Shown here in pieces: positions 22,653 to 31,171 of a stretch of 38,573 nt of DNA; position 1 is the first letter of the stretch; every line of letters starts with the position of its first letter. The stretch covers positions 1 to 38,573 of the forward strand of contig DEFA01000024.1 in assembly GCA_002350525.1 (NCBI GenBank). The letters are read 5' to 3'. The stretch is from Lachnospiraceae bacterium UBA2864 (lineage in GTDB: Bacteria > Bacillota > Clostridia > Lachnospirales > Lachnospiraceae). The position numbers were made by a program, and so were the translations under genes. The notes beneath the pieces were generated by a model. That model searched no databases. It was not told where the DNA came from and saw only the letters and a program-made list of their open reading frames with translations.

Positions 22653-25548
22653 AAACAGCAAAAAACGCAGATTAGCGGCGATGCTCGCAACCTGCCTCTT
22701 CATAACATCCCTTTCCGGATGCGGGAAACAGGCGGAGCCGGTTCCCGAACTTATGGAACCACTCGCGGCGACTGAGGTTTACCGACCTGTTGTCAGAGGA
22801 AGTATAGGCGATATCTATATTCTTAACGGAATCATAGTTCCCGAGAAATATCCCGTATACACAGATAAACAGATAGAAATAGCCAGTATAAATGTAACTC
22901 CCGGCGATTACGTTAATCAGGGTGATGTAATAGCAACCGGAAATACCAAAAACTATGACAGACAGTTATCCGATTTAAACAGTCAGCTTAATCTTCTCAG
23001 ACTTGAAAGATCGACAAGCGAGAAAATCTCTATAAAGAATGAAGAAAAGCTGAATTATAAGAAATGTGCTGCCGAAGCAGTCGGTTATGATGAGGAAGCT
23101 GCTGAATATGCAAAGGCTATTTTGATCGAGAGAGAGAACAGAAGATTTAATCTTGCAACTCTGGATGCCCAGATCAGACAGATTAATGAGCAGATGGTTG
23201 ATATCGGTGATGATAAGAATGAGCTTGTATTTACAGCACCTCATAGCGGATACATTTCTTTTGTGAAGGATCTGTCAGATACAAACAGTGTTGAGGGCAG
23301 CGAAAATATAGCTGTTGTAGCGGATTATGACAATCTTCATATTGAAGTTCCTTCAGTTCCGTACAATAAGTACTTATTCAGAAACTACGAAGAAAAGTAC
23401 ACTATTCAGAATGGTGAAAAGTTCGTATTAACAGAATATGAGTATGACCCGAAAGAACTGGGATATGCAGATACACTCTTGGTATATCCGCCTATAAGAT
23501 TCAATCTTGGCGGAATAAAAGGTGAGATGGGATCAATGGTTCCTCTTTATTTTAAACGATTCAGTCACTCGGATGTCCTTATGGTAGGAAAAGATTCTAT
23601 CTATTTGGATAATGAAATCTACTATGTTTACGTTAAGGGCGAAGACGGGCAGAGAGAAAAGAGACAGGTAGAGATAGGAGCCACGGACAGTCTCAACTAC
23701 GAGATCAAATCGGGACTCAAAGAAGGGGAACTGGTATTTTACGAGAATATGGCTCCGCTTCCGGCAAATTATACTGAACATGAAATTGTCCTTGGCGATT
23801 ATGAAGAGGTTTTTGAATCTGATACAGCAAAGAATATGCTTACGAATGCGGATATCTATATTTCCGAATGTAAAGGTATGATAAAGGACCTTGCCTTTGT
23901 AAGCAGCGGTGTTGATATCGGTGAAGGTCAGGAACTTATCAGGATAGGAACTGATCCGCAGTCCGGTAAAATCGCGGATCTCAAGAATCAGCTGGCAGAT
24001 CTCAGCGCCGGCTATAATAACACAGTCAAAGCATACGACGAGCAGGAAAAGGCAGATAAGGAAGCAATTGAGGCAGCTAAAACTTTTGAACTTCCGGAAG
24101 AGCCGAAATTAGAAGACGTATTAAAAAAATACGGAATTATGGAAGATCCGTCGAAAGAGACAAAAGACACTCTTGGAAACTCAAACACAGGAAGTACTGA
24201 AAACACTGCAGCTAATCAGGGAGAACAGAACAATCAGGGTGAAAAGAATACTTCCGGCGTAAAAAATACTCAGGGTGAAAAGAATTCTCCGGAAGCAGTG
24301 AATCTTCCTGAAAAAGAAGGAAAAGAGCCTGAGAAAAGTGATGAAGATCAGGCACCGGAAGCTGTTATAGTGCAGCAGGACGTTTCGGATGATCCGGGAA
24401 CGAACGAAGAAACACCTGACACAACACAGAATCCGGAGAAAACACCTGAAACAACACAGAATTCGGAGAAAACGCCCGAAACGACGCAGGATCCGGGAAA
24501 AACACCTGAAACAACTTCAGTACCTGAAACGGGGCAGGATCCGGGAACTGAACAGCCGACTGAACCGGCTAAACCTACCGATCCTAATCAGCCATCCGTT
24601 CTGGATCCAAATACCGATACGGAACAGAAGAACGATCCGGAAAAGGATCCTGAAGGAGAAGAAGAGCCTGATGAAGTCCTGGAACAAGCCATGGCTGAGT
24701 ATGAGGCTTTAAAGAAAGAATATACGGATCTTGTAAGAGACAGCATGTATGTTACGGAAATCATGGAAGCAGACCTTGAAATCATATCCCTAAACAGAAC
24801 ACTGCAGTCAAAGAAATATGAGGTTCGGAAAAGTAATATCAATGAAGAATTGAGTGAATATCAGACAGCCGGTTCCGGTGTTGATGTAGTTTATACCGGA
24901 AGAAACGCCGGAAAATCCGGAAAGGTAAATCTGTCTACCAATACATCTGTTGAGAAAGGCCAGTATCTGTTTACTGTCATGACAGAAGGTACAAAGCTTT
25001 TAAAAGTAGTCATGAAGAAAGAGACAGATCCTTCGAAGCCGGAAGGCGGAGTTGCCAAGATAGGTCAGAAGGTCGAGGTATCTATCAACGGACAGGTTTA
25101 TTACGGAAAATGTGTTGGTGAAAACGGTAATTGTGAAAATACAAACGGCATATATCTTTTCAGTCGAAACGGAGCGGAACATCTGACAACATCAAAGCCT
25201 TATGCAGAAGGCGGACCGGCTCAGTTTTTCATAAAGATGGATGACGAAAAAGTTTATGATATGATTCCGGATAGCCCGGCAGAAGCAGATCAGACCAAGC
25301 TTAATGTCCAGTTCAGAGGAAGTGAGATCCACGGTGCGACTGTCGTGCCTGTAAAGGGACTCTATAACGAGAAGGATCAGGCAAATGCTGCAGCCGGAAC
25401 AGGAGACAGGTACTATGTTTGGAAGATAACCGATCAGGGCCTTGTTAAGCAGTATGTGGTACTGTATGAAACAAAGGTTATTTCAGAGAATAAACTGGTG
25501 CTTTCAGGATTATCCGAAGGCGACAAGATAGCGATTGAGGGGAAGTAA
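22630..25548 (+). CDS. Double adaptor lipoprotein: two MFP modules with a Pro/Thr/Gln-rich insert
   Basis: 972 residues from GTG 22630 inside the previous gene (AAGGAGG at 22611-22617; likely translational coupling). Lipobox LSGC. Residues about 50-385 form one complete MacA-like adaptor: lipoyl half (INVTPGDYVNQGDVIATG), coiled-coil hairpin, second half (TAPHSGYISFVKD), barrel, and VEIGATDSLNYEIKSGLKEGELV. From about 390 a second module starts (VSSGVDIGEGQELIRIG), enters a coiled coil, is interrupted at the hairpin tip by about 200 disordered residues (including 10-residue TPETTQNPEK repeats), returns through EYEALKKEYTDL, and finishes with SGKVNLSTNTSVEKGQYLF and a C-terminal KVISENKLVLSGLSEGDKI. 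Such fused adaptors far exceed the usual 350-450 residues. Works with the downstream permease. Confidence 0.85.
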   Translation: MKLFRFSKNSKKRRLAAMLATCLFITSLSGCGKQAEPVPELMEPLAATEVYRPVVRGSIGDIYILNGIIVPEKYPVYTDKQIEIASINVTPGDYVNQGDVIATGNTKNYDRQLSDLNSQLNLLRLERSTSEKISIKNEEKLNYKKCAAEAVGYDEEAAEYAKAILIERENRRFNLATLDAQIRQINEQMVDIGDDKNELVFTAPHSGYISFVKDLSDTNSVEGSENIAVVADYDNLHIEVPSVPYNKYLFRNYEEKYTIQNGEKFVLTEYEYDPKELGYADTLLVYPPIRFNLGGIKGEMGSMVPLYFKRFSHSDVLMVGKDSIYLDNEIYYVYVKGEDGQREKRQVEIGATDSLNYEIKSGLKEGELVFYENMAPLPANYTEHEIVLGDYEEVFESDTAKNMLTNADIYISECKGMIKDLAFVSSGVDIGEGQELIRIGTDPQSGKIADLKNQLADLSAGYNNTVKAYDEQEKADKEAIEAAKTFELPEEPKLEDVLKKYGIMEDPSKETKDTLGNSNTGSTENTAANQGEQNNQGEKNTSGVKNTQGEKNSPEAVNLPEKEGKEPEKSDEDQAPEAVIVQQDVSDDPGTNEETPDTTQNPEKTPETTQNSEKTPETTQDPGKTPETTSVPETGQDPGTEQPTEPAKPTDPNQPSVLDPNTDTEQKNDPEKDPEGEEEPDEVLEQAMAEYEALKKEYTDLVRDSMYVTEIMEADLEIISLNRTLQSKKYEVRKSNINEELSEYQTAGSGVDVVYTGRNAGKSGKVNLSTNTSVEKGQYLFTVMTEGTKLLKVVMKKETDPSKPEGGVAKIGQKVEVSINGQVYYGKCVGENGNCENTNGIYLFSRNGAEHLTTSKPYAEGGPAQFFIKMDDEKVYDMIPDSPAEADQTKLNVQFRGSEIHGATVVPVKGLYNEKDQANAAAGTGDRYYVWKITDQGLVKQYVVLYETKVISENKLVLSGLSEGDKIAIEGK
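24412..24516 (+). repeat. 30-nt coding tandem repeat in the double adaptor gene
   Basis: Units start at 24412, 24442, 24472 and 24502, encoding TPxTTQxPxK decapeptides, the last unit partial. Part of the disordered insert; a likely site of length variation between strains. Confidence 0.8.
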
Positions 25549-25551
25549 GAC

Positions 25552-28389
25552 GTGCTAAGATTTATTTTTACTAAAATAAGAAATAAATACAGGCTGTATA
25601 TAGCGCTTATAGTCGGTGTCATATCGATGATAGCGGTCTGTAGTGTAATAATGCTTCTTCGAAGGGGTTCTATTGACAGACTTATACAGAGTGAATTTGT
25701 AGATTATTATAATACCAAAGAAATATATCCGATGGCACTTCACAGAGAAGGCAAAGTTGATATGTCTGAACTCGAAGGTAAACCTTATGATATAGCATTA
25801 TCGGATATGCAGAGTTTTGAGAATTCCTGGGATAAATATCTTCAGCTTCCTGAACTTAATACGGAGAAGATCATCTATATTAAAGGTAAGATGGGCTCCT
25901 TTAAGTATAGACCGAGAGACAGTTATTTCGATATAGGATTTATAGATGACGGAACCGGAATGACGGGTGAGCATTTTGATATAATTGCCGGAGTTGGTTT
26001 TGACCAGGCTCCCGAATTACCGGAGAATCATTACCCTTGTCTTGTAAGCCGATATGCGGTTGAGTCATGTAATCTGGTAGTCGGTGAAGAGATTACCATG
26101 TCAGAACTCGGAGAAAATGATGAATCGATAGTATATCATGTTATCGGTATCGTCGGATCCGGAAAGTATGATGACTACTTCTGGCAGAAAGATATCAACA
26201 AAACAGGTCTTATCATATATGTTCAGCCGGATACCATTAACAAAATGGCTGAAACAAATAACAGTAAGCATGTATATTATGACATTTTTAAAATGTATGA
26301 TTACAGAAAGATCAATCTTGACAATGCTGAGCAGATTGAAAGCTATCTGAATCAGTTTAAACAGAGAGACGCAAATCTTTCTGAACCGGTATCGGGTCTG
26401 CTTCAGACAGCACTCAGAAAAAGTGTTTCGGTGAAGGCTGTTCTTTATGCGATAGCGGTACCGCTTCTCATGCTGGTTGTTATCTTCATAGGAATGATTG
26501 CAGTCAGGATAATAGACTCGGAGCAGGGCGAGATAGCCATGCTTCATTCGAGAGGTGTCACCAGAGGCAAGATAATACTTATATATACCGTACAGTCGCT
26601 CATTATAGCTGTGGCTGCGTTAGTTCCGGGCGTTTTTCTGGGATTCCTGATAGGAAAGATTACGGCGTCGGTTAACGGATTCCTTACATTTGAGGACTCT
26701 ATAGCAAGAGGATACAATCTGAATCCGGAGATGCTTATAGTATCCGTTGTGGCTGCACTTATATGTGCTATCATTATGCTTCTTCCGGTTATTCCGAGAT
26801 CGAAGAATACTGTTGTGGAAAACAAGAGTAAGAGACATCTCAGCGGAACACCGCTTTGGGAGAGATATTTTATAGATATTGTTCTGCTAGGCATATCCAT
26901 TTATCTTCTTTACGGATATATCAAGCAGCAGGATATTCTCAGAATGGCTGTACTTTCGGGACAGGGAATCGATCCGATGATATTCCTTGATTCAACACTT
27001 TTCCTTATATCCTGTGGACTCCTTATCCTGAGACTTGTATCGTATCTTGTAAGACTTATATTCAGGATTGGAAAAAACAAGTTCAGCCCGGCTGTATATG
27101 CTTCTTTTATGCAGATAATCAGAACAAGAAGAGGTTCGGGTACTATATCGGTATTCCTGGTTCTTACTATTGCCATGAGTATCTTTGATGCAAATATGGC
27201 ACGTACCATAAATGCAAACCAGGAAGCCAGAATAAACTATAATCTCGGAGCTGATGTTGTTGTAGATGAGAGATGGGAGATAAGAACCCTGTCGAGAGAT
27301 ACTCCGAAGAAGTGGAAAGCTTATGAACCCGATTTCGGCATTTACAATGAACTTGTCAAGGATGGGCTGGCTGATTCCGTTGCCAGGGTTATGATAGACA
27401 GCAATGCCAAGATATATCTTAACAATAAGGAAACCGAAGTTGGTTTTGTTATCGGTGTAAATACAAAGGAACTTGGATATACCGGAGAACTTCAGGACGG
27501 ACTGAATGATAAGCATTGGTTTAATTATCTGAATGAATTGTCACAGAATTCCAAGGGAGTGATCATATCGGATAATCTGGCGAAGAAATACGACCTTCAT
27601 GTAGGAGATAAGATTAATTATTCCAGATTTTCGCCGGTTGAACCTGATATCGAATATGGTATGACAACGGGAATCATAACAGGCATTATGACAGCATTTC
27701 CGGGCTACCAGGCATTTAAATATAGCTATAATGACTCGAATAAACTGGTCGAGCAGGAAAGATTCCTGATAGTAGCAAATATCTCGACGGTAACCACTGC
27801 ATTTGACAAGAGACCGTATCAGGTATGGATTAAGACGAATCATTCTGAGGAAGAGATAGAAGAAGCTCTTCTTGAGAAGACGGCAAATACAAAACGAAGC
27901 TTCAGAAGTATTACCAGTACCAAGGGTGAAGTGGCTAAAATGCAGGCGACATCCCTTATAAAGATCACTAACGGACTCTTTACACTGGACTTCCTTATAG
28001 CTCTTATCCTGTGTGTTATCGGTTATCTGATCCACTGGATAACATCTATCAGAGACAGAGAACTGCTCTTTGGTATATACCGTGCGATGGGTATATCCAT
28101 GGGTGAGATCAACAGGATGCTTTCTCTTGAACAGATGTTCATGTCACTCGGCCCTGTACTTGCGGGTGTGGGAGCGGGAACGCTGGCAACTATCCTGTTC
28201 TCGAAGGTGTTCGCGGTAGTATATCTTCCGGAGAAACATCCGATCAAACTTATGACCTATATCTCGGGAATGGATATGATAAGGCTTGGTATTATCGTCG
28301 GAGCGGCAATTATAATTTGCTTCATAATCATAAGAAGTATCATAAAGAGACTTAAGATTACAGAAGCTCTTAAACTTGGAGAAGATTAA
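25552..28389 (+). CDS. Two-FtsX-domain ABC permease (fused MacB/LolC-like pseudo-dimer)
   Basis: 945 residues from GTG 25552, three bases after the previous stop, with GAGGGGA upstream. TM1 at about 15-37, an extracytoplasmic domain about 38-290, then a three-helix FtsX block (about 296-415) with the coupling segment GEIAMLHSRGVTRGKI. Two extra helices lie at about 437-457 and 480-503. A second set follows: TM about 529-550, extracytoplasmic domain about 555-805, and a C-terminal FtsX block (about 811-935) with RELLFGIYRAMGISMGEI as second coupling segment. Each half resembles one MacB-type subunit, so one polypeptide may supply both halves. It should take two ATPases, and two different ATPase genes follow at once. 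Confidence 0.9.
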   Translation: MLRFIFTKIRNKYRLYIALIVGVISMIAVCSVIMLLRRGSIDRLIQSEFVDYYNTKEIYPMALHREGKVDMSELEGKPYDIALSDMQSFENSWDKYLQLPELNTEKIIYIKGKMGSFKYRPRDSYFDIGFIDDGTGMTGEHFDIIAGVGFDQAPELPENHYPCLVSRYAVESCNLVVGEEITMSELGENDESIVYHVIGIVGSGKYDDYFWQKDINKTGLIIYVQPDTINKMAETNNSKHVYYDIFKMYDYRKINLDNAEQIESYLNQFKQRDANLSEPVSGLLQTALRKSVSVKAVLYAIAVPLLMLVVIFIGMIAVRIIDSEQGEIAMLHSRGVTRGKIILIYTVQSLIIAVAALVPGVFLGFLIGKITASVNGFLTFEDSIARGYNLNPEMLIVSVVAALICAIIMLLPVIPRSKNTVVENKSKRHLSGTPLWERYFIDIVLLGISIYLLYGYIKQQDILRMAVLSGQGIDPMIFLDSTLFLISCGLLILRLVSYLVRLIFRIGKNKFSPAVYASFMQIIRTRRGSGTISVFLVLTIAMSIFDANMARTINANQEARINYNLGADVVVDERWEIRTLSRDTPKKWKAYEPDFGIYNELVKDGLADSVARVMIDSNAKIYLNNKETEVGFVIGVNTKELGYTGELQDGLNDKHWFNYLNELSQNSKGVIISDNLAKKYDLHVGDKINYSRFSPVEPDIEYGMTTGIITGIMTAFPGYQAFKYSYNDSNKLVEQERFLIVANISTVTTAFDKRPYQVWIKTNHSEEEIEEALLEKTANTKRSFRSITSTKGEVAKMQATSLIKITNGLFTLDFLIALILCVIGYLIHWITSIRDRELLFGIYRAMGISMGEINRMLSLEQMFMSLGPVLAGVGAGTLATILFSKVFAVVYLPEKHPIKLMTYISGMDMIRLGIIVGAAIIICFIIIRSIIKRLKITEALKLGED

Positions 28390-28392
28390 AGT

Positions 28393-29094
28393 ATGAGTGA
28401 GACAATACTGCGTACAAGCGGACTCGTGAGAAGGTTCCCGGTCGGTTCCGGAGACGAGATCACGGTTCTGAATAATATTAATATTGAGATACCGAAGGGA
28501 AAGCTGATCATCATAAAGGGCCGTTCCGGATCCGGTAAGACTACGCTTCTCAATATCCTTAGTGCACTTGATACGGCAACGGAAGGAGAAGTGGTACTGA
28601 AGACCAAGACGGATGACGGCGAAGAAGAGGAAAATGTATATTCCAGACTTTCGGACAGAGCCAGAGACAGGCTCAGAAGATATCATATGGGCTTCGTATT
28701 CCAGTCAGTAGCTCTTGTACCGATCATGACAGCTTACGAGAATGTTGATTTTGGACTGAGAACCGCCGGTTATAGGGGCAGCAGAAGGGAACGAATCATA
28801 GAATCACTTTCTTCCGTGGGTCTCGAAGAGAGAATGAAACATATGCCGGCACAGCTGTCCGGTGGTGAGCAGCAGAGAGTGGCTATCGCAAGGGCGATGG
28901 CACACAGACCTGAGATAATCTTTGCGGATGAACCAACGGGAGCACTGGATACTCAGGCAGGTCTTACGGTTACACAGCTGTTCAAGAATCTGGCAGAGAC
29001 AGAGAACATTACAGTTGTAATGACTACGCATGACCCCGGACTTATGGAACTTGGTGATGTCGTATTTGAAATAGAAGATGGACAGATCGGATAA
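28393..29094 (+). CDS. ABC transporter ATPase 1 (MacB/LolD type)
   Basis: 233 residues, GGAGAAG eight bases before ATG. Walker A GRSGSGKTT, Q loop VFQSVALVP, signature LSGGEQQR, Walker B IIFADEPTGALD and H loop TTHD are all present, so it should be an active ATPase. The EPTGALD form is typical of FtsX/MacB-type systems. Shorter and more compact than the second ATPase; the two probably form a heterodimer on the fused permease. Tight operon spacing on both sides (3 and 11 bp). Confidence 0.94.
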   Translation: MSETILRTSGLVRRFPVGSGDEITVLNNINIEIPKGKLIIIKGRSGSGKTTLLNILSALDTATEGEVVLKTKTDDGEEEENVYSRLSDRARDRLRRYHMGFVFQSVALVPIMTAYENVDFGLRTAGYRGSRRERIIESLSSVGLEERMKHMPAQLSGGEQQRVAIARAMAHRPEIIFADEPTGALDTQAGLTVTQLFKNLAETENITVVMTTHDPGLMELGDVVFEIEDGQIG

Positions 29095-29105
29095 GAGGAC
29101 TTATT

Positions 29106-30143
29106 ATGATTGATGAAGAGATTAAGGTAGTAGACGAAGAAAGCAGTGCAGCTGTCGCGGAAACAGCAGAAGCAGCAAAAGAAGTTGCTGAAGAAGGCAG
29201 TGATGTGCTTATCGACTGTGAAAGTCTCGTAAAGATATATAAGACGGAAGATCTTGAAGTAATGGCTCTTCAGGGTTTGGATCTTACGATTAAGAAAGGT
29301 GAACTGCTTGCCATTATCGGTAAGTCGGGAAGCGGAAAGTCTACACTTCTTAATATTATCGGAGGTCTTGAGAGACAGAGTGCGGGTAAGATCACATTTG
29401 ACGGAACAAGTCTTGCGGACCTTACGGAACGCGAGATGATGGACTACAGAGAGAAGAAAGTCGGCTTCGTATGGCAGAAGAGTGCAGAGAATCTGCTTCC
29501 GTATCTTACGGCGGTTCAGAATGTGGAAATGCCGCTTATGTTTGCCAAGATGACCAAGAAGGAAAAGCATGAGAAGGCGATGGACATGCTGAGACAGGTG
29601 GGAATGGAGCATAGAGCCAATTCCTATCCGAAGATGCTGTCCGGTGGTGAGCAGCAGAGAGTTGCTATTGCGCTTTCTCTGATGAACGATCCTGCAATCC
29701 TTCTTGCGGATGAGCCTACGGGAGCTGTTGATTCTAAAACCTCGAATATGATCCAGGATCTATTCCGTAAGCTGAACCGTGAGAAAGGTGTTACGGTTAT
29801 CATTGTTACTCATGATATAAGCCTTGCCAACAAGGTTGACCGAGTTGTTATGATTGCCGATGGCAAGATAAGCAGTGAGAGAGTTATAAAGGAAGCTTAT
29901 AAGAAGAGAATAGACGAGATGGCCGACAGAAGTGTTGAAGATCTGGCACGGGAAGGCTTTGCCGAAGGCGAAGAGGGAGATGAGCCGCATGTTGATGATA
30001 CTCACGAGGAGTATGTGGTTCTCGACAGAGCCGGACGACTCAGACTGTCGCCTGAGCTGAGAGAACAGGCGGGTATCGATACCAGCCGTGTTAAGATAGA
30101 ACTTGTAGACGGTAAGATTGTTATATCCCAGGAAGGGGAATAA
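29106..30143 (+). CDS. ABC transporter ATPase 2 with AbrB-like C-terminal tail
   Basis: 345 residues, about 110 longer than ATPase 1. An acidic, Ala/Glu-rich N-terminal extension (about 1-33) precedes a full nucleotide-binding domain: GKSGSGKST, VWQKSAENLLP, LSGGEQQR, ILLADEPTGAVD and VTHD. After the domain (about residue 255) come a helical Lys/Arg-rich segment, an acidic linker and a terminal module of about 40 residues, YVVLDRAGRLRLSPELREQAGI followed by a VKIELVDGKIVI strand, which resembles the SpoVT/AbrB swapped-hairpin fold. The tail may serve dimerisation or partner docking; this is inference. AGAGGA precedes ATG. Confidence 0.92.
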   Translation: MIDEEIKVVDEESSAAVAETAEAAKEVAEEGSDVLIDCESLVKIYKTEDLEVMALQGLDLTIKKGELLAIIGKSGSGKSTLLNIIGGLERQSAGKITFDGTSLADLTEREMMDYREKKVGFVWQKSAENLLPYLTAVQNVEMPLMFAKMTKKEKHEKAMDMLRQVGMEHRANSYPKMLSGGEQQRVAIALSLMNDPAILLADEPTGAVDSKTSNMIQDLFRKLNREKGVTVIIVTHDISLANKVDRVVMIADGKISSERVIKEAYKKRIDEMADRSVEDLAREGFAEGEEGDEPHVDDTHEEYVVLDRAGRLRLSPELREQAGIDTSRVKIELVDGKIVISQEGE

Positions 30144-30193
30144 ATGCCCGGAGTAGGGCGGGTGCTGTATAATGCTCTGAAAGGAGGCTTCGT

Positions 30194-30427
30194 ATGTTTG
30201 GATTCGGTAAAAAGAGAGACAGAGAGCTGGATGAGATCATCAGTCAGATTAAAGTTGATCTTAGCAATAACTATAAGGATAATGCTGTGGAGAATATACG
30301 AAAGCTCCGCCAGCTGCTTGATCTGAGGAGCCTGGACGGCGCTCTCAGGCTCGACCTTATGGATGAGTACAGAAAGACATTAGAGGGCTTTGAAGAGGAC
30401 GTAAGGAACTTTAAAAGGACATATTAA
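30194..30427 (+). CDS. Small charged protein closing the efflux operon
   Basis: 77 residues with a very good ribosome site (GAAAGGAGG, spacing about 6), 50 bp after ATPase 2 and before the operon terminator. No signal peptide or membrane helix; mostly predicted amphipathic helix rich in Asp, Glu, Lys and Arg (DEYRKTLEGFEEDV). Family not recognised. Position suggests a cytoplasmic accessory of the ABC system, perhaps ATPase-binding, without direct evidence. Confidence 0.7.
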   Translation: MFGFGKKRDRELDEIISQIKVDLSNNYKDNAVENIRKLRQLLDLRSLDGALRLDLMDEYRKTLEGFEEDVRNFKRTY

Positions 30428-30453
30428 GACAAGGTAATATTAGTGAAGGTTTT

Positions 30454-30493
30454 GCCGCGCCATGGTCAGGGGGACTGTGGTGCGGTATTTTTT
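30454..30493 (+). terminator. Terminator of the efflux operon
   Basis: 13-bp stem (30455-30467 with 30473-30485, three G-U wobbles), 5-nt AGGGG loop, then TATTTTTT. Confidence 0.85.
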
Positions 30494-30531
30494 GGATGAA
30501 ATCTTATGAATTTTGAAATTTCAGAAAATTT

Positions 30532-30560
30532 TTGAATGTTTATGTCACATTTTATATAAT
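30532..30560 (+). promoter_or_regulatory. Promoter of the sigma/anti-sigma operon
   Basis: TTGAAT (30532-30537), 17-bp spacer, TATAAT (30555-30560), about 50 bases before the sigma gene. A housekeeping-type promoter; no ECF-type TGAAC/CGTC pair is visible. Confidence 0.65.
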
Positions 30561-30610
30561 GCCTTCGAATAAATAATTGTAAGTGCACTTAATGAAAGAA
30601 AGATGATCAT

Positions 30611-31171
30611 ATGAGAAAAGTAATTCCGGATGACCGGAAGCTGCTGGAACTGATCAGACACGATGCCGATAAGGGACTTAAGATCCTCATGGATCAGTAT
30701 ACCGGCTTGATATACCATATCGTAAGAGGAAAGCTGGAAGGGAAAAATCAGGACATTGAAGAATGTGTAGCTGATGTTTTTACCGAATTTTACTATGGTA
30801 TAGACAAGGTGGATCTGGACCGGGGGAGTATAAAGGCTTATCTTGCAGTAGTAGCTGCCAGGCGTTCGGTTGACAGATTCAGAAAGCTTTCGGCCAATGA
30901 AGAAATTGAAGAGATAGAAGAAACGGTAACGGACACCTCTGACAGCCCCGAGCAGAAAATCATAAAAGATGAGGAAAGCCGCAGTATTCTGGAGGAGATA
31001 AAAAAACTCGGAGAACCCGATTCGGTAATTCTTTACAGAAGATATTTTTTGTCTCAGCCCGTTAAGGATATCGCGGAAAGCTTGGAAATGAAAAGTAACA
31101 GCGTAACCAAGAGAATTGAGAGAGCGCTGAAAGTGCTGAAGAACAGATTGGAGGGGAAGTATGAAAGATAA
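30611..31171 (+). CDS. ECF-type sigma-70 family factor
   Basis: 186 residues. Region 2 about 20-92 (MDQYTGLIYHIVRGKL, DIEECVADVFTEFY, IKAYLAVVAARRSVDRFRK) and region 4 about 130-183 (VILYRRYFLSQPVKDIAESLEMKSNSVTKRIERALKVLK) with a normal helix-turn-helix. Regions 1 and 3 are lacking, as in ECF factors. Directs RNA polymerase to a small regulon after release from its anti-sigma. It overlaps the next gene by 11 bp, so the two are translationally coupled. Its promoter looks vegetative. Confidence 0.92.
   Translation: MRKVIPDDRKLLELIRHDADKGLKILMDQYTGLIYHIVRGKLEGKNQDIEECVADVFTEFYYGIDKVDLDRGSIKAYLAVVAARRSVDRFRKLSANEEIEEIEETVTDTSDSPEQKIIKDEESRSILEEIKKLGEPDSVILYRRYFLSQPVKDIAESLEMKSNSVTKRIERALKVLKNRLEGKYER

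Noticed and set aside
24389..24712. 107-codon frame rich in Arg and Lys inside the double adaptor gene
   Set aside because: Frame-shifted reading of the Pro/Thr repeat region; no ribosome site.
30144..30326. 60-codon frame directly after ATPase 2
   Set aside because: Overlaps the 77-aa gene in another frame; the latter has the strong ribosome site.
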